54,621 bases of DNA from Pseudomonadota bacterium (GCA_963204815.1 CAUJHQ010000007.1:1-54621), one strand, 5' to 3'. Shown: positions 1 through 9,936, counted from the stretch's first letter. The notes: generated by a model not told the origin, from the sequence alone. Numbers and translations are program-made.

Positions 1-363
1 GGCGGCATCCGCCACCACGGCGACATCGCCAAGAGCGTGCGCTTCGGCGCCGCGATGGTGATGATCGGCTCGCTGTTCGCCGGCCACGAGGAAAGCCCGG
101 GCCAGACGGTGGAGGTCGACGGCAAGCGCTACAAGGAGTACTACGGCAGCGCGAGCGACTTCAACAAGGGCGAGTACAAGCACGTCGAGGGCAAGCGCAT
201 CCTCGAGCCCATCAAGGGCCACCTCGCCGACACGCTGCGCGAGATGCGCGAAGACGTGCAGAGCAGCATCAGCTACGCCGGCGGCCGCGTGCTCGCCGAC
301 CTGAAGAAGGTGAACTACGTGATCCTCGGCGGCGAGAACGCCGGCGAACACCTGTTCATGTGA
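1..363 (+). CDS. guaC: GMP reductase, C-terminal part (truncated by window edge)
   Basis: This is the last 120 residues of a GMP reductase, which converts GMP to IMP with NADPH in purine salvage in the cytoplasm. The frame is open from base 1 and the start lies outside the window. The visible part holds the end of the IMPDH/GMPR barrel: GGIRHHGD, then the phosphate-binding stretch [15 protein letters not shown], then KEYYGSAS and a late SSISYAGG. This wording matches the Bacillus-type GuaC2 branch better than E. coli GuaC or IMP dehydrogenase. The catalytic cysteine region is not in the window. The stop overlaps the start of the downstream diguanylate cyclase by 4 bases, so the two are probably co-translated. 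IMP dehydrogenase is the only serious alternative and is less likely. Confidence 0.9.
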   Translation, partial: GGIRHHGDIAKSVRFGAAMVMIGSLFAGHEESPGQTVEVDGKRYKEYYGSASDFNKGEYKHVEGKRILEPIKGHLADTLREMREDVQSSISYAGGRVLADLKKVNYVILGGENAGEHLFM

Positions 364-1925
364 CCGCCGCCGACCCGGTCGACGCGCTGCGCGCGCAGCT
401 GGCGCGCGCGAGCGCGCTCTACGTGGCCGCCCCCGCCGAGGCGCTGGCGCTCGCCGAAGGCGTGATCGCCGCGCTGCCGACCGACGCGCCGCCGGCGCTG
501 CGCGTGACCGCCCTGCGCTCGCGCGCCACCGCGCTCACGTTCCTGGGCCGCTACGAAGACGCGCTGGCGCTGCTGGCCGAGACCTTCGCCGGCATGCCGG
601 CGCACGAGACCGCATTGCGGCTGGAGCTGCAGCGCGCGCACTCGGTGGCCTACGAACAGCTCGGCGCGCTCGAAGAGGCGCTGGACTGGGCCATGCAGTC
701 GGTCGACAGCGCACGCACCCTCGGCGACCCGCGCAGCCTGGCCGACGCCCTGCTGTCGGTGGGCGTGGCGCTGTCGCGCAGCGGCGACCACGGCGCCGGC
801 CTCGAACGCTACCGCGAGGCACTCGCGATCTACGAGGCACACCGCGACGACCGCGGCGTGCTGCAGGCGCTGAACAACATCGGCATCGGCTGCAAGAACC
901 TGGGCCGCTTCGACGAGGCGGTGGTGCATGTCGAGCGCGCGATGGCGATGGCCGTTGCCGCGGGCGACGAAGGCGCGCGCGCGGCCGCGGCCTCCAACCT
1001 CGGCGAGCCGCTGGCCCGCCTGGGCCGCACCGCCGAGGCGCGCCGCGTGCTGGCCGACGCGGTGCGCGGGCTCGCGCACGCCGGCTACCTGAGCGGCGAG
1101 ACGCACGCGCGCGTGATGCTCGGCGAACTGCTGCTGGCCGACGGCGAGCTCGGCGCCGCGCAGGCCGAGTTCGAGCAGGCGCTGGCGCTGACGCAGCGCA
1201 CCGGCAGCCGCAACCACGCGGCACGCGCCCACCTGGGCCTGTCGCGCGTGCACAAGGCGGCCGGGCGCTTCGAGCCCGCGCTGGCCCAGCACGAGGCCTA
1301 CCACGCCGCCGAGCGCGCGCAGTTCAACGACGACTCGGCGCGTCGCCTGCGTGCGATGCAGGTGCGCTTCGACCTGCAGCGTGCCCGGCAGGACGCCGAG
1401 CTGCACCGCCTGCGCGCCGCCGAGATGGCCGCGCAGAGCCGCACCGACGCCCTCACCGGCCTGGCCAACCGCCGCCACCTCGACGAGCGCCTCGCCGACG
1501 CGGTGGAGCGCGCGTCGCACGACGGCCGCCCGCTCGCGCTGGCGCTGGCCGACATCGACGACTTCAAGCAGGTGAACGACCGCCTCGGCCACGCCACCGG
1601 CGACGAGGTGCTGCGCACGCTGGCCGACCTGCTGCGCGCGCAGGCGCGGCCGGCCGACGTGGTGGCGCGCTACGGCGGCGAGGAGTTCTGCGTCGCCTTC
1701 GTCGACACCGAGGTCGAAGAGGCCGCCGCCGCCTGCGAGGCGCTGCGCGCGGCGGTGGCGCGGCACGACTGGACGGCTCTGCACCCGGCGCTGCGGATCA
1801 CGCTGTCGATCGGGCTCGCCGGCCTGGCGCAGGCCGGTACGCCGGCGGCGCTGCTGCGCACCGCCGACCACCACCTCTACGACGCCAAGCGGCGCGGCAA
1901 GAACCAGGTGCGCTGCGGCCCCTGA
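360..1925 (+). CDS. TPR-repeat diguanylate cyclase (GGDEF)
   Basis: The 521-residue protein has an N-terminal helical repeat region (about residues 1-330, TPR-like, with repeated Gly/Ala-rich helix pairs) and a C-terminal GGDEF domain. The active-site loop is GGEEF at residues 439-443. An RxxD inhibitory site (RPAD, residues 430-433) sits five residues before it. The enzyme should therefore make cyclic di-GMP from two GTP and be product-inhibited. I see no signal peptide, membrane segment or EAL domain, so it should be cytosolic and respond through its TPR region. The GTG start at 360 overlaps the guaC stop (GTGA). No initiation site further upstream fits the frame. The linkage to a GMP-consuming enzyme is noted as a finding. 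Confidence 0.9.
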   Translation: MTAADPVDALRAQLARASALYVAAPAEALALAEGVIAALPTDAPPALRVTALRSRATALTFLGRYEDALALLAETFAGMPAHETALRLELQRAHSVAYEQLGALEEALDWAMQSVDSARTLGDPRSLADALLSVGVALSRSGDHGAGLERYREALAIYEAHRDDRGVLQALNNIGIGCKNLGRFDEAVVHVERAMAMAVAAGDEGARAAAASNLGEPLARLGRTAEARRVLADAVRGLAHAGYLSGETHARVMLGELLLADGELGAAQAEFEQALALTQRTGSRNHAARAHLGLSRVHKAAGRFEPALAQHEAYHAAERAQFNDDSARRLRAMQVRFDLQRARQDAELHRLRAAEMAAQSRTDALTGLANRRHLDERLADAVERASHDGRPLALALADIDDFKQVNDRLGHATGDEVLRTLADLLRAQARPADVVARYGGEEFCVAFVDTEVEEAAAACEALRAAVARHDWTALHPALRITLSIGLAGLAQAGTPAALLRTADHHLYDAKRRGKNQVRCGP

Positions 1926-1932
1926 GCGCGCG

Positions 1933-3327
1933 CTACTTGGCGAGCATGCCTTCGAGGCCGCTGCCGCCTTCGGTGCGCAGGCGCTTGGCCTTCACGCCCG
2001 GCGCGCGCTGCACGGCGCGCAGGCCGGCCGGGCAGAAGCCGTCGTCGGCGTAGTTGGCGGCCGACACGAGCAGCGGGTCGCCGGCGCTGCCCATCGGCTG
2101 CGTGAAGTCTTCCGCCACCGGGCAGGTGGCGGCGAAGCCGTCGAAGTAGCGGCCTTCGTTGCGGTCGTTCACCGACTCGAAGGTGACCGCGCTGTAGGTG
2201 GTGCCGCAGCCGCCGTCCTGCGCGTTGAAGCCGACCGGCTTGCCGCAGGTGGTGTCGCCGATGGCGATGACCTGCACGCCGGCGCCGCGCAGGCCGTTGA
2301 TGACCTGCTCGCTGGCCGAGCAGGTGCGCGGCCCCATCAGCACGAAGGCGCGCGGCAGGCCCAGCGCGTTGCCCGGGTTGGCGAACGGGTAGGACACGTT
2401 GTTCGCCGCGGCGCGCTTGTCGTTGTAGAGCAGCTTCGCGTAGCTGCGTCCGCCTGCGCGCGTGCCGGCCACGTAGGACGCCACCGTGCGCCCCACCGAG
2501 ACGAAGCCGCCGCCGTTGTAGCGCAGGTCGAGGATGACGTCGGACACGCCCTGCACGCGGAAATCGGCGAAGACGTTGTCGAGCGGCGTGTTCGCCTGGT
2601 TGATCATGTCCTTCACGACCACGTAGCCCATCTTGCGGCCGAGCGGCGAGATCACGACCGAGCTCTGCGGCACCGGGGCCAGCGCATAGGTGTCGGCGAC
2701 GACGTCGACCGTGAACGTGCCGGCAGCGTCGCGGCCCACCACGGTGATGCTGTCGCCGCGGTTCGCGGCGACCAGACTGGAGAAGTCGCCGTCGGTGCCC
2801 GCGGCGATCATGCTCGCCGCCGAGCGGCCGTTGATGGAGACGATCTCGTCGCCGCGGAACAGCCGCGTCGACGCCGGCGAGTTCGGGTCGACGTAGCGCA
2901 CGTACAGCCGGCCGCCGGTGTCGCCGCGCACCGCCTCGATGCCGGCCACCGAGACGCCGTAGCCCAACGTCTCGCCGTCGCGGAAGAAGCTGTTGAAGCT
3001 GGCGGTGGTGGAGGTGCCGCTCCAGCGGTCGGCCGGGAAGCTGGGGCTCGTGCCCTGGTAGAGCAGCGCGTTGAAGTAGTCGGTGGGCGTCGCGTAGGGC
3101 GCCGGATTCGGCCGCGGCGAGAGCGCGTACCAGAAGTACCAGTCGTCCATGTAGCCAGCCAGCCAGGTCTTCTGGTCGGTGGCGCTGCAGGACAGCGGCG
3201 GCGGCACGTAGCCGTCGTCGACGGGGTCGCTGCCGCCGCAGGCGGCCAGGGCCAGCGGCAGCAGCACGGCGGCCAAGCGGCCGCGCAGTGATGTCAGGGA
3301 CTGGGGGGTCTTCGTCGTCTTCGGCAT
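1933..3327 (-). CDS. S41-family (C-terminal processing protease-like) lipoprotein
   Basis: The 464-residue protein begins with a lipoprotein signal (hydrophobic stretch, lipobox LAAC with Cys30), so it should be anchored to a membrane facing the periplasm. A PDZ-like segment follows (around residues 150-200, with GDEIVSINGRS). Next comes an S41 core containing VILDLRYNGGG and a CSASEQ motif, whose second Ser (about residue 339) is the expected nucleophile. The lysine in GKPVGF downstream fits the Ser-Lys dyad. It is shorter than Prc/CtpA-type proteases and lacks their long C-terminal region. It faces the diguanylate cyclase gene tail to tail with 7 bases between, and is divergent from valS. 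Substrate unknown. Confidence 0.85.
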   Translation of the reverse strand: MPKTTKTPQSLTSLRGRLAAVLLPLALAACGGSDPVDDGYVPPPLSCSATDQKTWLAGYMDDWYFWYALSPRPNPAPYATPTDYFNALLYQGTSPSFPADRWSGTSTTASFNSFFRDGETLGYGVSVAGIEAVRGDTGGRLYVRYVDPNSPASTRLFRGDEIVSINGRSAASMIAAGTDGDFSSLVAANRGDSITVVGRDAAGTFTVDVVADTYALAPVPQSSVVISPLGRKMGYVVVKDMINQANTPLDNVFADFRVQGVSDVILDLRYNGGGFVSVGRTVASYVAGTRAGGRSYAKLLYNDKRAAANNVSYPFANPGNALGLPRAFVLMGPRTCSASEQVINGLRGAGVQVIAIGDTTCGKPVGFNAQDGGCGTTYSAVTFESVNDRNEGRYFDGFAATCPVAEDFTQPMGSAGDPLLVSAANYADDGFCPAGLRAVQRAPGVKAKRLRTEGGSGLEGMLAK

Positions 3328-3353
3328 CGTCTCTCCCTTCGCGGTGGGCCACC

Positions 3354-3359
3354 TACAAT
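3354..3359 (+). promoter_or_regulatory. Candidate -10 element for valS
   Basis: TACAAT matches the sigma-70 -10 consensus at 5 of 6 positions and lies about 75 bases before the valS start. The matching -35 is weak. A perfect TTGACA also lies at 3389-3394 with no good -10 at 17 bases. A short GC hairpin (CCGCCG, three-base loop, CGGCGG at 3397-3411) lies in the leader. Which of these is used cannot be decided by eye. Confidence 0.4.
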
Positions 3360-3434
3360 TGGACTCAACCCTCCCCGCACCCGATACGTTGACACACCGC
3401 CGCCCCGGCGGGGTGTATCGCTTTGCATCACATC

Positions 3435-6272
3435 ATGCCCGAGCTCGCCAAGTCCTTCGAACCCGCCGCCATCGAAGCCCGTTGGGCCCCGTTCTGGGAA
3501 GCCCCGGGCGCGTTCGCGCCGAGCCTGGACCCGGCCAAGCCGTCGTTCAGCATCCAGCTGCCGCCGCCCAACGTGACGGGCACGCTGCACATGGGCCACG
3601 CGTTCAACCAGACCATCATGGACGCGCTGACCCGCTACCACCGCATGCGCGGCTTCAACACGCTGTGGGTGCCGGGCACCGACCACGCCGGCATCGCGAC
3701 GCAGATCGTCGTCGAACGGCAGCTGCAGGACGCCGGCCTGTCGCGCCACGACCTGGGCCGCAAGAACTTCGTCGCCCAGGTGTGGGACTGGAAGGCGAGC
3801 TCGGGCGCCACCATCACGCGCCAGATGCGCCGCATGGGCGACAGCGTCGACTGGAGCCGCGAGTACTTCACGATGGACGAGAAACTCTCGCGCATCGTCA
3901 CCGAGACCTTCGTGCGCCTCTTCGACGAAGGCCTGATCTACCGCGGCAAGCGCCTGGTCAGCTGGGACCCGGTGCTGAAGTCCGCCGTCTCCGACCTCGA
4001 GGTCGAGAGCGAGGAGGAAGACGGCTTCCTCTGGCACATCCGCTACCCGCTGGCCGACGGCTCGGGCGAGCTCGTCGTCGCCACCACGCGCCCGGAGACG
4101 ATGCTCGGCGACACCGCGGTGATGGTGCACCCCGAGGACGAGCGCTACACGGCGCTGGTCGGCAAGCAGGTGAAGCTGCCGCTGACCGACCGCACGATCC
4201 CCGTCATCGCCGACGCGTATGTCGACCGCGAGTTCGGCACCGGCGTCGTCAAGGTCACGCCGGCGCACGACGCCAACGACTACGCGGTCGGCCAGCGCCA
4301 CGGGCTGCCGATGATCGGCGTGCTGTCGCTCGACGCGAAGATCAACGACAACGCACCCGAGGCCTACCGCGGGCTGGACCGCTTCGTCGCGCGCAAGAAG
4401 GTCGTCGCCGACCTCGACGCGCTGGGCCTGCTGGTCGAGACCAAGAAGCACCGCCTGATGGTGCCGCGCTGCGCGCGGACCGGCCAGGTCGTCGAGCCGA
4501 TGCTCACCGACCAGTGGTTCGTCGCCGTCAACAAGGCCGGCGCCGACGGCAAGAGCATCGCCGCCAAGGCCATCGACGCCGTGCACAGCGGCCAGGTGCG
4601 CTTCGTGCCCGACCAGTGGGTCAACACCTACGACCACTGGATGAACAACATCCAGGACTGGTGCATCAGCCGCCAGCTCTGGTGGGGCCACCAGATCCCG
4701 GCCTGGTACGGCACGGGCGGCGAGCTGTTCGTCGCGCGCGACGAGGCCGAGGCGCGGCAGCGCGCCGCCGCCGCCGGCTACGCCGGCCCGCTGACGCGCG
4801 ACGAGGACGTGCTCGACACCTGGTACTCGTCGGCACTGGTGCCGTTCAGCACGCTGGGCTGGCCGGAGAAGACGGTCGAGCAGGACCTGTTCCTGCCCAG
4901 CACCGTGCTCGTGACGGGCTTCGACATCATCTTCTTCTGGGTCGCCCGGATGATCATGATGACGACGCACTTCACCGGCCAGGTGCCCTTCAAGGACGTC
5001 TACATCCACGGCCTCGTGCGCGACGCGCAGGGCAAGAAGATGAGCAAGAGCGAGGGCAACGTGCTCGACCCGGTCGACCTGATCGACGGCATCGAGCTGC
5101 CCGCGCTGCTGGACAAGCGCACCACCGGCCTGCGCCGCCCCGAGACCGCGCCGCGCGTGCGCAAGGACACCGAGAAGGAATTCCCGGCCGGCATTCCCGG
5201 CTTCGGCGCCGACGCGCTGCGCTTCACGATGGCCAGCTACGCGAGCCTGGGCCGCAACATCAACTTCGACAGCAAGCGCTGCGAGGGCTACCGCAACTTC
5301 TGCAACAAGCTCTGGAACGCGACCAAGTTCGTGCTGATGAACTGCGAGGGCCACGACTGCGGCCTGAAGGAGCACACCAAGGCCGAGTGCTCGCCGGGCC
5401 AGCCTTTCCACGGCTACCTGCAGTTCAGCCTGGCCGACCGCTGGGTCACCGGCGAGCTGCAGCGCGTGGAGCACGCGGTGGCGCAGGGCTTCGCCGAGTA
5501 CCGGCTGGACAACGTGGCGAACGCGATCTACTCGTTCGTGTGGGACGAGTACTGCGACTGGTACATCGAGATCGCGAAGGTGCAGATCGCCAACGGCACC
5601 GAAGCCGAGCAACGCGCGACGCGCCGCACGCTGATCCGCGTGCTGGAAACGGTGCTGCGCCTGCTGCACCCGATCGCGCCCTTCATCACCGCCGAACTCT
5701 GGGAGACGGTGGCACCGGTGGCCGGCCGCAAGACGGCCGACAGCATCGTCACCGCCGCCTACCCGCAGGCGCAGCTGGAGAAGGTCGACCCGGCGGCCGA
5801 TGCCTGGGTGGCGCAGCTGAAGACCGTGCTCGGCGTGATCCGCAACCTGCGCAGCGAGATGGGCCTGCAGCCGGGCGACCGCAAGCCGCTGCTGACGTGC
5901 GGCGACGCGGCCTTCGTCGAAGGCGCAGCGCCGGTGCTGAAGGCGCTGGCCAAGCTGGCCGAGGTGCGCGTGGTCACCGACGAGGCCGCGTTCAGCGAAG
6001 CCACGCAGAGCCTGCCGGTGGCGGTGGCCGGCGCGGTGCGGCTGGCGCTGCACGTCGAAATCGACGTCGCCGCCGAGCGGGAGCGCCTGGGCAAGGAGAT
6101 CGCGCGCCTGGAAGGCGAGGTCGCCAAGGTGAACGGCAAGCTCGGCAACGAGAGCTTCGTCGCCCGCGCGCCGGCTGCGGTGGTGCAGCAGGAGCGCGAG
6201 CGCCTCGAGGGCTTCACGCAGGCGCTGGCCCGTCTGCGAGATCAGCGAGATCGTCTGCCGACGCCGGCTTGA
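3435..6272 (+). CDS. valS: Valyl-tRNA synthetase
   Basis: This class I synthetase charges tRNA-Val with valine in the cytoplasm. It is 945 residues, the normal bacterial length. The ATP-binding HIGH motif is HMGH at residues 52-55 (after PPNVTGTL) and KMSKS is at residues 535-539. The editing domain lies between them ([14 protein letters not shown] region). The C-terminal arm (about residues 870-945) is a charged coiled coil typical of ValRS. I chose the ATG at 3435 because it begins the conserved PELAKSFEP segment; an in-frame TTG at 3423 is less likely. The last 59 bases overlap the end of the convergent hydroxyacid dehydrogenase gene. Confidence 0.97.
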   Translation: MPELAKSFEPAAIEARWAPFWEAPGAFAPSLDPAKPSFSIQLPPPNVTGTLHMGHAFNQTIMDALTRYHRMRGFNTLWVPGTDHAGIATQIVVERQLQDAGLSRHDLGRKNFVAQVWDWKASSGATITRQMRRMGDSVDWSREYFTMDEKLSRIVTETFVRLFDEGLIYRGKRLVSWDPVLKSAVSDLEVESEEEDGFLWHIRYPLADGSGELVVATTRPETMLGDTAVMVHPEDERYTALVGKQVKLPLTDRTIPVIADAYVDREFGTGVVKVTPAHDANDYAVGQRHGLPMIGVLSLDAKINDNAPEAYRGLDRFVARKKVVADLDALGLLVETKKHRLMVPRCARTGQVVEPMLTDQWFVAVNKAGADGKSIAAKAIDAVHSGQVRFVPDQWVNTYDHWMNNIQDWCISRQLWWGHQIPAWYGTGGELFVARDEAEARQRAAAAGYAGPLTRDEDVLDTWYSSALVPFSTLGWPEKTVEQDLFLPSTVLVTGFDIIFFWVARMIMMTTHFTGQVPFKDVYIHGLVRDAQGKKMSKSEGNVLDPVDLIDGIELPALLDKRTTGLRRPETAPRVRKDTEKEFPAGIPGFGADALRFTMASYASLGRNINFDSKRCEGYRNFCNKLWNATKFVLMNCEGHDCGLKEHTKAECSPGQPFHGYLQFSLADRWVTGELQRVEHAVAQGFAEYRLDNVANAIYSFVWDEYCDWYIEIAKVQIANGTEAEQRATRRTLIRVLETVLRLLHPIAPFITAELWETVAPVAGRKTADSIVTAAYPQAQLEKVDPAADAWVAQLKTVLGVIRNLRSEMGLQPGDRKPLLTCGDAAFVEGAAPVLKALAKLAEVRVVTDEAAFSEATQSLPVAVAGAVRLALHVEIDVAAERERLGKEIARLEGEVAKVNGKLGNESFVARAPAAVVQQERERLEGFTQALARLRDQRDRLPTPA

Positions 6273-7194
6273 CGCCGGCGGCGGCGGGCGCCGCCTTGCC
6301 GCCGAGGATCTCGTCGATGCGGCGCGCCACGTCCCAGGCGCTGCGCCGGCGCGACTGCAGCGTGGTGCTCGCCACGTGCGGCGTGATCTGCAGCGTGTCG
6401 ATGTGGCGCAGCGGCCGGCCGGGGTCCATCACGCCGGGCTCCATGCTGTCGAACCAGGCGGCGGCCAGGCGGCCCTGCGTCAGCGCCTCGGCGAGCGCGG
6501 CCTCGTCGAACAGGCTCGAATGCGCGAGGCTCACGAGCACCTGGTTGGGCTTGGCCACCGACAGGAAGCGCGCGCCGAGCAGGCCGCGGTAGCGCGAGAA
6601 GTAGGTCAGCATGACGGCGACGCCGTCGCAGCGCTCGAAGAGATCGGGCAGCCCGGTGGGTCGCACGCGCCAGCGGGCCCACAGCGGGTCGCTCGCGTGC
6701 AGCGCGGGGTCGTAGCCCAGGACCTCGGCGCCGAAGGCCCCGAGCAGCTGCGCCAGCGGCTTGGCGGCCGGCGCCATGCCGATGATGCCGAGGGTGGCGT
6801 CGCCCAGTTCGCGGCCGACGAGCAGGCCCTCGGCGTTGACGATGGGCACGCGACGCAGCATCTGCAGCAGCGAGCCGATGACGAACTCGGCCTCGGCGGT
6901 GGCGCTGGCGGTCATCGGCCGCACGACCTCGATGCCGGCGCGCGAGCAGGCTTCGAGGTCGATGTTCTCCGCCCCGGCCGACAGCCGGCCGATGGCGCGC
7001 AGCAGCGGCGCCTGCAGCAGCGCTTCGTTGTCGAGCGGCACCGACGGCGGGATCAGCACCGCACGCGCCTGCCACATCGCCTTGCGAAAGGCCCGCGGGT
7101 CCGGCGCCAGCTCGGGCGCGTAGCGCACGGCATGGCGGGCGCTCAGCCAGTCGAGCACCTCGGGGTCCAGCGGTTCGACGATCAGGACGTCCAT
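6214..7194 (-). CDS. Divergent D-isomer-specific 2-hydroxyacid dehydrogenase homologue
   Basis: The 326-residue protein has the two-domain layout of the D-2-hydroxyacid dehydrogenase family (SerA, LdhA, phosphite dehydrogenase relatives). The Rossmann segment starts near residue 136. Key positions differ from the family. The nucleotide-binding GxGxxG appears as G139, A141, A144, and the catalytic Arg of the usual NTARG motif appears to be His225. The catalytic Glu (Glu252 in MEPG) and His (His273 in TPHVAS) remain. It could be a dehydrogenase with altered cofactor or substrate use, or a non-catalytic paralogue. The ATG at 7194 is divergent from galU, 82 bases away. The 3' end overlaps valS. 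Confidence 0.8.
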   Translation of the reverse strand: MDVLIVEPLDPEVLDWLSARHAVRYAPELAPDPRAFRKAMWQARAVLIPPSVPLDNEALLQAPLLRAIGRLSAGAENIDLEACSRAGIEVVRPMTASATAEAEFVIGSLLQMLRRVPIVNAEGLLVGRELGDATLGIIGMAPAAKPLAQLLGAFGAEVLGYDPALHASDPLWARWRVRPTGLPDLFERCDGVAVMLTYFSRYRGLLGARFLSVAKPNQVLVSLAHSSLFDEAALAEALTQGRLAAAWFDSMEPGVMDPGRPLRHIDTLQITPHVASTTLQSRRRSAWDVARRIDEILGGKAAPAAAGVKPASADDLADLADGPAPA

Positions 7195-7276
7195 GCGGTG
7201 TGCGGCACTCTACGTGTCCGGCCACGCGAAGGGGCGTGCCAGAATGACTTTTCCACCTCCGATTCTATGTAAGCAA

Positions 7277-8143
7277 ATGTTGATCAAGAAGGCGATTTTT
7301 CCGGTGGCCGGCCTGGGCACGCGGTTCCTGCCCGCCACCAAGGCCCAGCCCAAGGAGATGCTGCCGGTGGTCGACAAGCCGCTGATCCAGTACGCCGTCG
7401 AGGAGGCCTACGCCGCCGGCGTGCGCGAGATGATCTTCGTCACCGGCCGCCACAAGCGCCCGATCGAGGACCACTTCGACATGACCTACGAGCTGGAGGT
7501 GGCGCTCGAACAGGCCGGCAAGCAGGACCTGCTGGCGGTGGTGCGCAGCGTCAAGCCGGACGACATGGAGTGCATCTACGTGCGCCAGGCGCAGGCGCTG
7601 GGCCTGGGCCACGCGGTGCTGTGCGGCCAGCGCCTGGTGGGCGAGCAGCCGTTCGCGGTGCTGCTCGCCGACGACCTGATGGTCGGCGAGACGCCCGTGC
7701 TCAAGCAGATGGTGGAGCAGTACGCCGAGTGGCGCGCGTCGATCCTGGCGGTGCAGGAAGTCCCGCCCGAGCACACGCGGCGCTACGGCATCGTTGCCGG
7801 CACGGCCGTGAACGACCGCCTGGTGGACGTCAACCGCATCGTCGAGAAGCCGGCGCCGGAGCAGGCGCCGTCGCGGCTGGGCGTGGCCGGCCGCTACATC
7901 CTGACGCCCGGCGTGTTCCACGAGATCGCGAACCAGCCGCGCGGCGTGGGCGGCGAGATCCAGCTCACCGACGGCATCGCCTCGCTGCTGCGGCGCGAGA
8001 AGGTCTTCGCGTACCGCTATGAAGGCAAGCGCTACGACTGCGGCAGCAAGGAAGGTTTCCTGGAAGCAAACGTCGAGCTCGCGCTCGCGCACCCGCAGCT
8101 GGGCGCGGGCTTCCGCGACTACCTGAAGACGCTGAAGCTGTAG
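7277..8143 (+). CDS. galU: UTP-glucose-1-phosphate uridylyltransferase
   Basis: This enzyme makes UDP-glucose from UTP and glucose-1-phosphate for envelope polysaccharides and galactose metabolism. The protein is 288 residues. It opens with the nucleotidyltransferase signature ([21 protein letters not shown], of which GxGTRFLP and the lysine bind UTP) directly after the start. It also carries the conserved LADDL, VEKP and [12 protein letters not shown] segments. I chose the ATG at 7277 (MLIKKAIFP), since homologues begin there; the longer upstream frame has no similarity. The gene converges on tusA with 26 bases between, and those bases include a GC-rich palindrome at 8144-8157. Confidence 0.95.
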   Translation: MLIKKAIFPVAGLGTRFLPATKAQPKEMLPVVDKPLIQYAVEEAYAAGVREMIFVTGRHKRPIEDHFDMTYELEVALEQAGKQDLLAVVRSVKPDDMECIYVRQAQALGLGHAVLCGQRLVGEQPFAVLLADDLMVGETPVLKQMVEQYAEWRASILAVQEVPPEHTRRYGIVAGTAVNDRLVDVNRIVEKPAPEQAPSRLGVAGRYILTPGVFHEIANQPRGVGGEIQLTDGIASLLRREKVFAYRYEGKRYDCGSKEGFLEANVELALAHPQLGAGFRDYLKTLKL

Positions 8144-8169
8144 GGCGGCGCGCCGCCTGGCCCGCCCGC

Positions 8170-8397
8170 CTAGCGGCGGCGCAGCACGTGGATGAACTCG
8201 CCGTTCGCGGTGTCCTGCGAGACGAGTTCGTTGCCGGTCTGGCGCGCGAACGCCTGGAAGTCGCGCGCCGAGCCGGGGTCGGTGGAGACGACCTTCAGCA
8301 CCTCGCCGCTCGCCATCTCCGCCAAGGCCTTCTTGGCCTTCAGGATGGGCAGCGGGCACAGCAGGCCGCGCGTGTCGAGTTCCTTGGTGACGTCCAT
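8170..8397 (-). CDS. tusA: TusA/SirA-family sulfur carrier protein
   Basis: This 75-residue protein has the TusA fold and the CPxP signature (LLCPLPIL) with the sulfur-accepting Cys at about residue 14. Family members carry persulfide sulfur to tRNA thiolation or other acceptors in the cytoplasm. It is the last gene of a minus-strand run cysM-NUDIX-tusA, starting 11 bases after the NUDIX stop. Cysteine synthesis next to a sulfur relay protein suggests shared sulfur metabolism. TusA paralogues with other roles (YedF, redox-linked types) cannot be excluded by sequence alone. Confidence 0.85.
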   Translation of the reverse strand: MDVTKELDTRGLLCPLPILKAKKALAEMASGEVLKVVSTDPGSARDFQAFARQTGNELVSQDTANGEFIHVLRRR

Positions 8398-8408
8398 GGC
8401 GGCGGATT

Positions 8409-8951
8409 CTAGTGGCGGCGCGGCGGCCACTCCATGAAGCGGGGTTCGTGGCCGCGGCCGCGCAGCCAGTCGGCCAGCGCATAGCCGGTGCCGGCCGGCC
8501 AGCAGCGCACGTCGGCCGGCGCGAAGAGCTTGTACTCGGCGAGCTCGGGCGACAGCCGCACCTCGCCACGCGCCACCGCGTGGTAGGCGACGATGACCTG
8601 GTTCATGCGCTGGAAGTCGTAGACGCCGATCAGCTGCAGCGCGTCGACCGCGAGCGAGGTCTCTTCCGCCACCTCGCGGCGGATGCCGTCCTCCGGCGTC
8701 TCGCCCGCTTCCATGAAGCCGGTGATCAGGCCGAACATGCGGCCCGGCCAGGCGGCATTGCGCGCCAGCAGCACCTGGCCGTCGCGGTCGGCACACTCGA
8801 TGACGGCGGCGAGCACCGGCACCGGGTTGTTCCAGTGCGTCCAGCCGCAGGCCGGGCAGCGCAGGCGTTCCTTGGGGCCGCCGTCCTCGTCGCTCGTCTG
8901 CAGCGCGAGCTCGGTCGCGCAGTGCGGGCAGAAACGGTGCTGATACTTCAC
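8409..8951 (-). CDS. Zinc-ribbon NUDIX hydrolase (NudC-like)
   Basis: The 180-residue protein begins with a zinc ribbon (CPHC near residue 8 and CPAC near residue 34) and then a complete NUDIX box. The box starts at GFMEAGE and ends at REVAEET, matching GX5EX7REUXEEXGU. Such proteins hydrolyse nucleoside diphosphates linked to another moiety, often NADH or capped RNA. The NudC signature SQPWPFPxS is not evident, so the substrate is uncertain. The GTG start at 8951 overlaps the cysM stop by 4 bases (GTGA), which fixes the start and implies translational coupling with cysM. A longer upstream reading would run inside cysM in another frame. Confidence 0.85.
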   Translation of the reverse strand: MKYQHRFCPHCATELALQTSDEDGGPKERLRCPACGWTHWNNPVPVLAAVIECADRDGQVLLARNAAWPGRMFGLITGFMEAGETPEDGIRREVAEETSLAVDALQLIGVYDFQRMNQVIVAYHAVARGEVRLSPELAEYKLFAPADVRCWPAGTGYALADWLRGRGHEPRFMEWPPRRH

Positions 8952-9859
8952 GCCGGAAACACCCCGGTCGACAGGTATCGGTCGCCGCGGTCGCAGACGA
9001 TGAACACGATGGTCGCGTTCTCCACCTGGCGCGCGATCTGCAGCGCCACCCAGCAGGCGCCGGCAGCGGAGATGCCGGCGAACAGGCCTTCCTCGCGCGC
9101 CAGCCGCCGCACCATGTCCTCGGCGTCGGCCTGGCTGACGAGCACGAGTTCGTCGACGCCGGCCGGTTCGTAGATCTTCGGCAGGTAGGCCTCGGGCCAC
9201 TTGCGGATGCCCGGGATGCGCGAGCCCTCGGCCGGCTGCGCGCCGACCACGCGCACCGCCGCACTCTGCTCCTTCAGGTAGCGCGAAACGCCGGTGATGG
9301 TGCCGGTGGTGCCCATCGCGCTGACGAAGTGCGTGACGCGGCCGCCGGTGTCGGCCCAGATCTCGGGGCCGGTGGTCTCGTAGTGGACACGCGGGTTGTC
9401 GGCGTTGGCGAACTGGTCGAGCACGCGGCCCTTGCCTTCGCGCTGCATCTGCTCGGCGAGGTCTCGCGCGTGCTCCATGCCGCCGGAGCGCGGCGTGAGG
9501 ATGAGTTCGGCGCCGAAGGCCTTCATCGTCTGCGCGCGTTCGATCGACAGGTCCTCCGGCATGATCAGCAGCATGCGGTAGCCGCGGATCGCCGCGGCCA
9601 TCGCAAGCGCGATGCCGGTGTTGCCGCTGGTCGCCTCGATCAGCGTGTCGCCGGGGCGGATCTCGCCGCGTTCCTCGGCGCGCCGGATCATGCTGATCGC
9701 CGGCCGGTCCTTCACCGAACCCGCCGGGTTGTTGCCTTCGAGCTTGCCGAGGATGACGTTGCCGCGGCGGGCGTTGTCGTCGCCCGGCACGCGTTGCAGG
9801 CGCACCAGCGGCGTGCCGCCGATCGCGTCTTCCAGGGTCTTGTAGGCGGGGGCGGTCAT
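8948..9859 (-). CDS. cysM: Cysteine synthase B (O-acetylserine sulfhydrylase)
   Basis: This PLP enzyme forms cysteine from O-acetylserine and sulfide or thiosulfate. It is 303 residues, the normal CysM length. The PLP lysine is Lys50 in NNPAGSVKDR, the substrate loop is EATSGNTGIAL, and the glycine-rich phosphate site is GTTGTI. The C-terminal CDRGDRYLSTGVF is the CysM type. I chose the ATG at 9859 because it begins the homologous MTAPAYKTLED; the open frame continues upstream without coding similarity. It heads the cysM-NUDIX-tusA run and is divergent from tRNA-Leu. Confidence 0.95.
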   Translation of the reverse strand: MTAPAYKTLEDAIGGTPLVRLQRVPGDDNARRGNVILGKLEGNNPAGSVKDRPAISMIRRAEERGEIRPGDTLIEATSGNTGIALAMAAAIRGYRMLLIMPEDLSIERAQTMKAFGAELILTPRSGGMEHARDLAEQMQREGKGRVLDQFANADNPRVHYETTGPEIWADTGGRVTHFVSAMGTTGTITGVSRYLKEQSAAVRVVGAQPAEGSRIPGIRKWPEAYLPKIYEPAGVDELVLVSQADAEDMVRRLAREEGLFAGISAAGACWVALQIARQVENATIVFIVCDRGDRYLSTGVFPA

Positions 9860-9930
9860 CGCGCGGTTCTCCTCGGTGCGCGCGATTGTCTCAGCCCGGC
9901 CGCGCGGCCGTCGCGCGAGGGGGCGCATGC

Positions 9931-9936
9931 CATAAT
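9931..9936 (+). promoter_or_regulatory. Candidate -10 element for tRNA-Leu
   Basis: CATAAT (5 of 6 to consensus) lies 35 bases before the first tRNA base, a fitting distance for a tRNA leader. No good -35 is visible. Confidence 0.4.

Noticed and set aside
315..1874. An open frame of 519 codons opposite the diguanylate cyclase
   Set aside because: Shadow frame with low-complexity Arg/Ala/Val composition.
3294..6053. An open frame of 919 codons antisense to valS
   Set aside because: It is fully opposite a certain gene. Its composition (runs of Arg, His, Val, Ala) is the usual shadow of high GC at third positions, with no motif.
8144..8157. Perfect 14-base palindrome GGCGGCGCGCCGCC between galU and tusA
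   Set aside because: As RNA it leaves only a 5-base stem and no T run follows. Such GC palindromes are expected by chance at this base composition.
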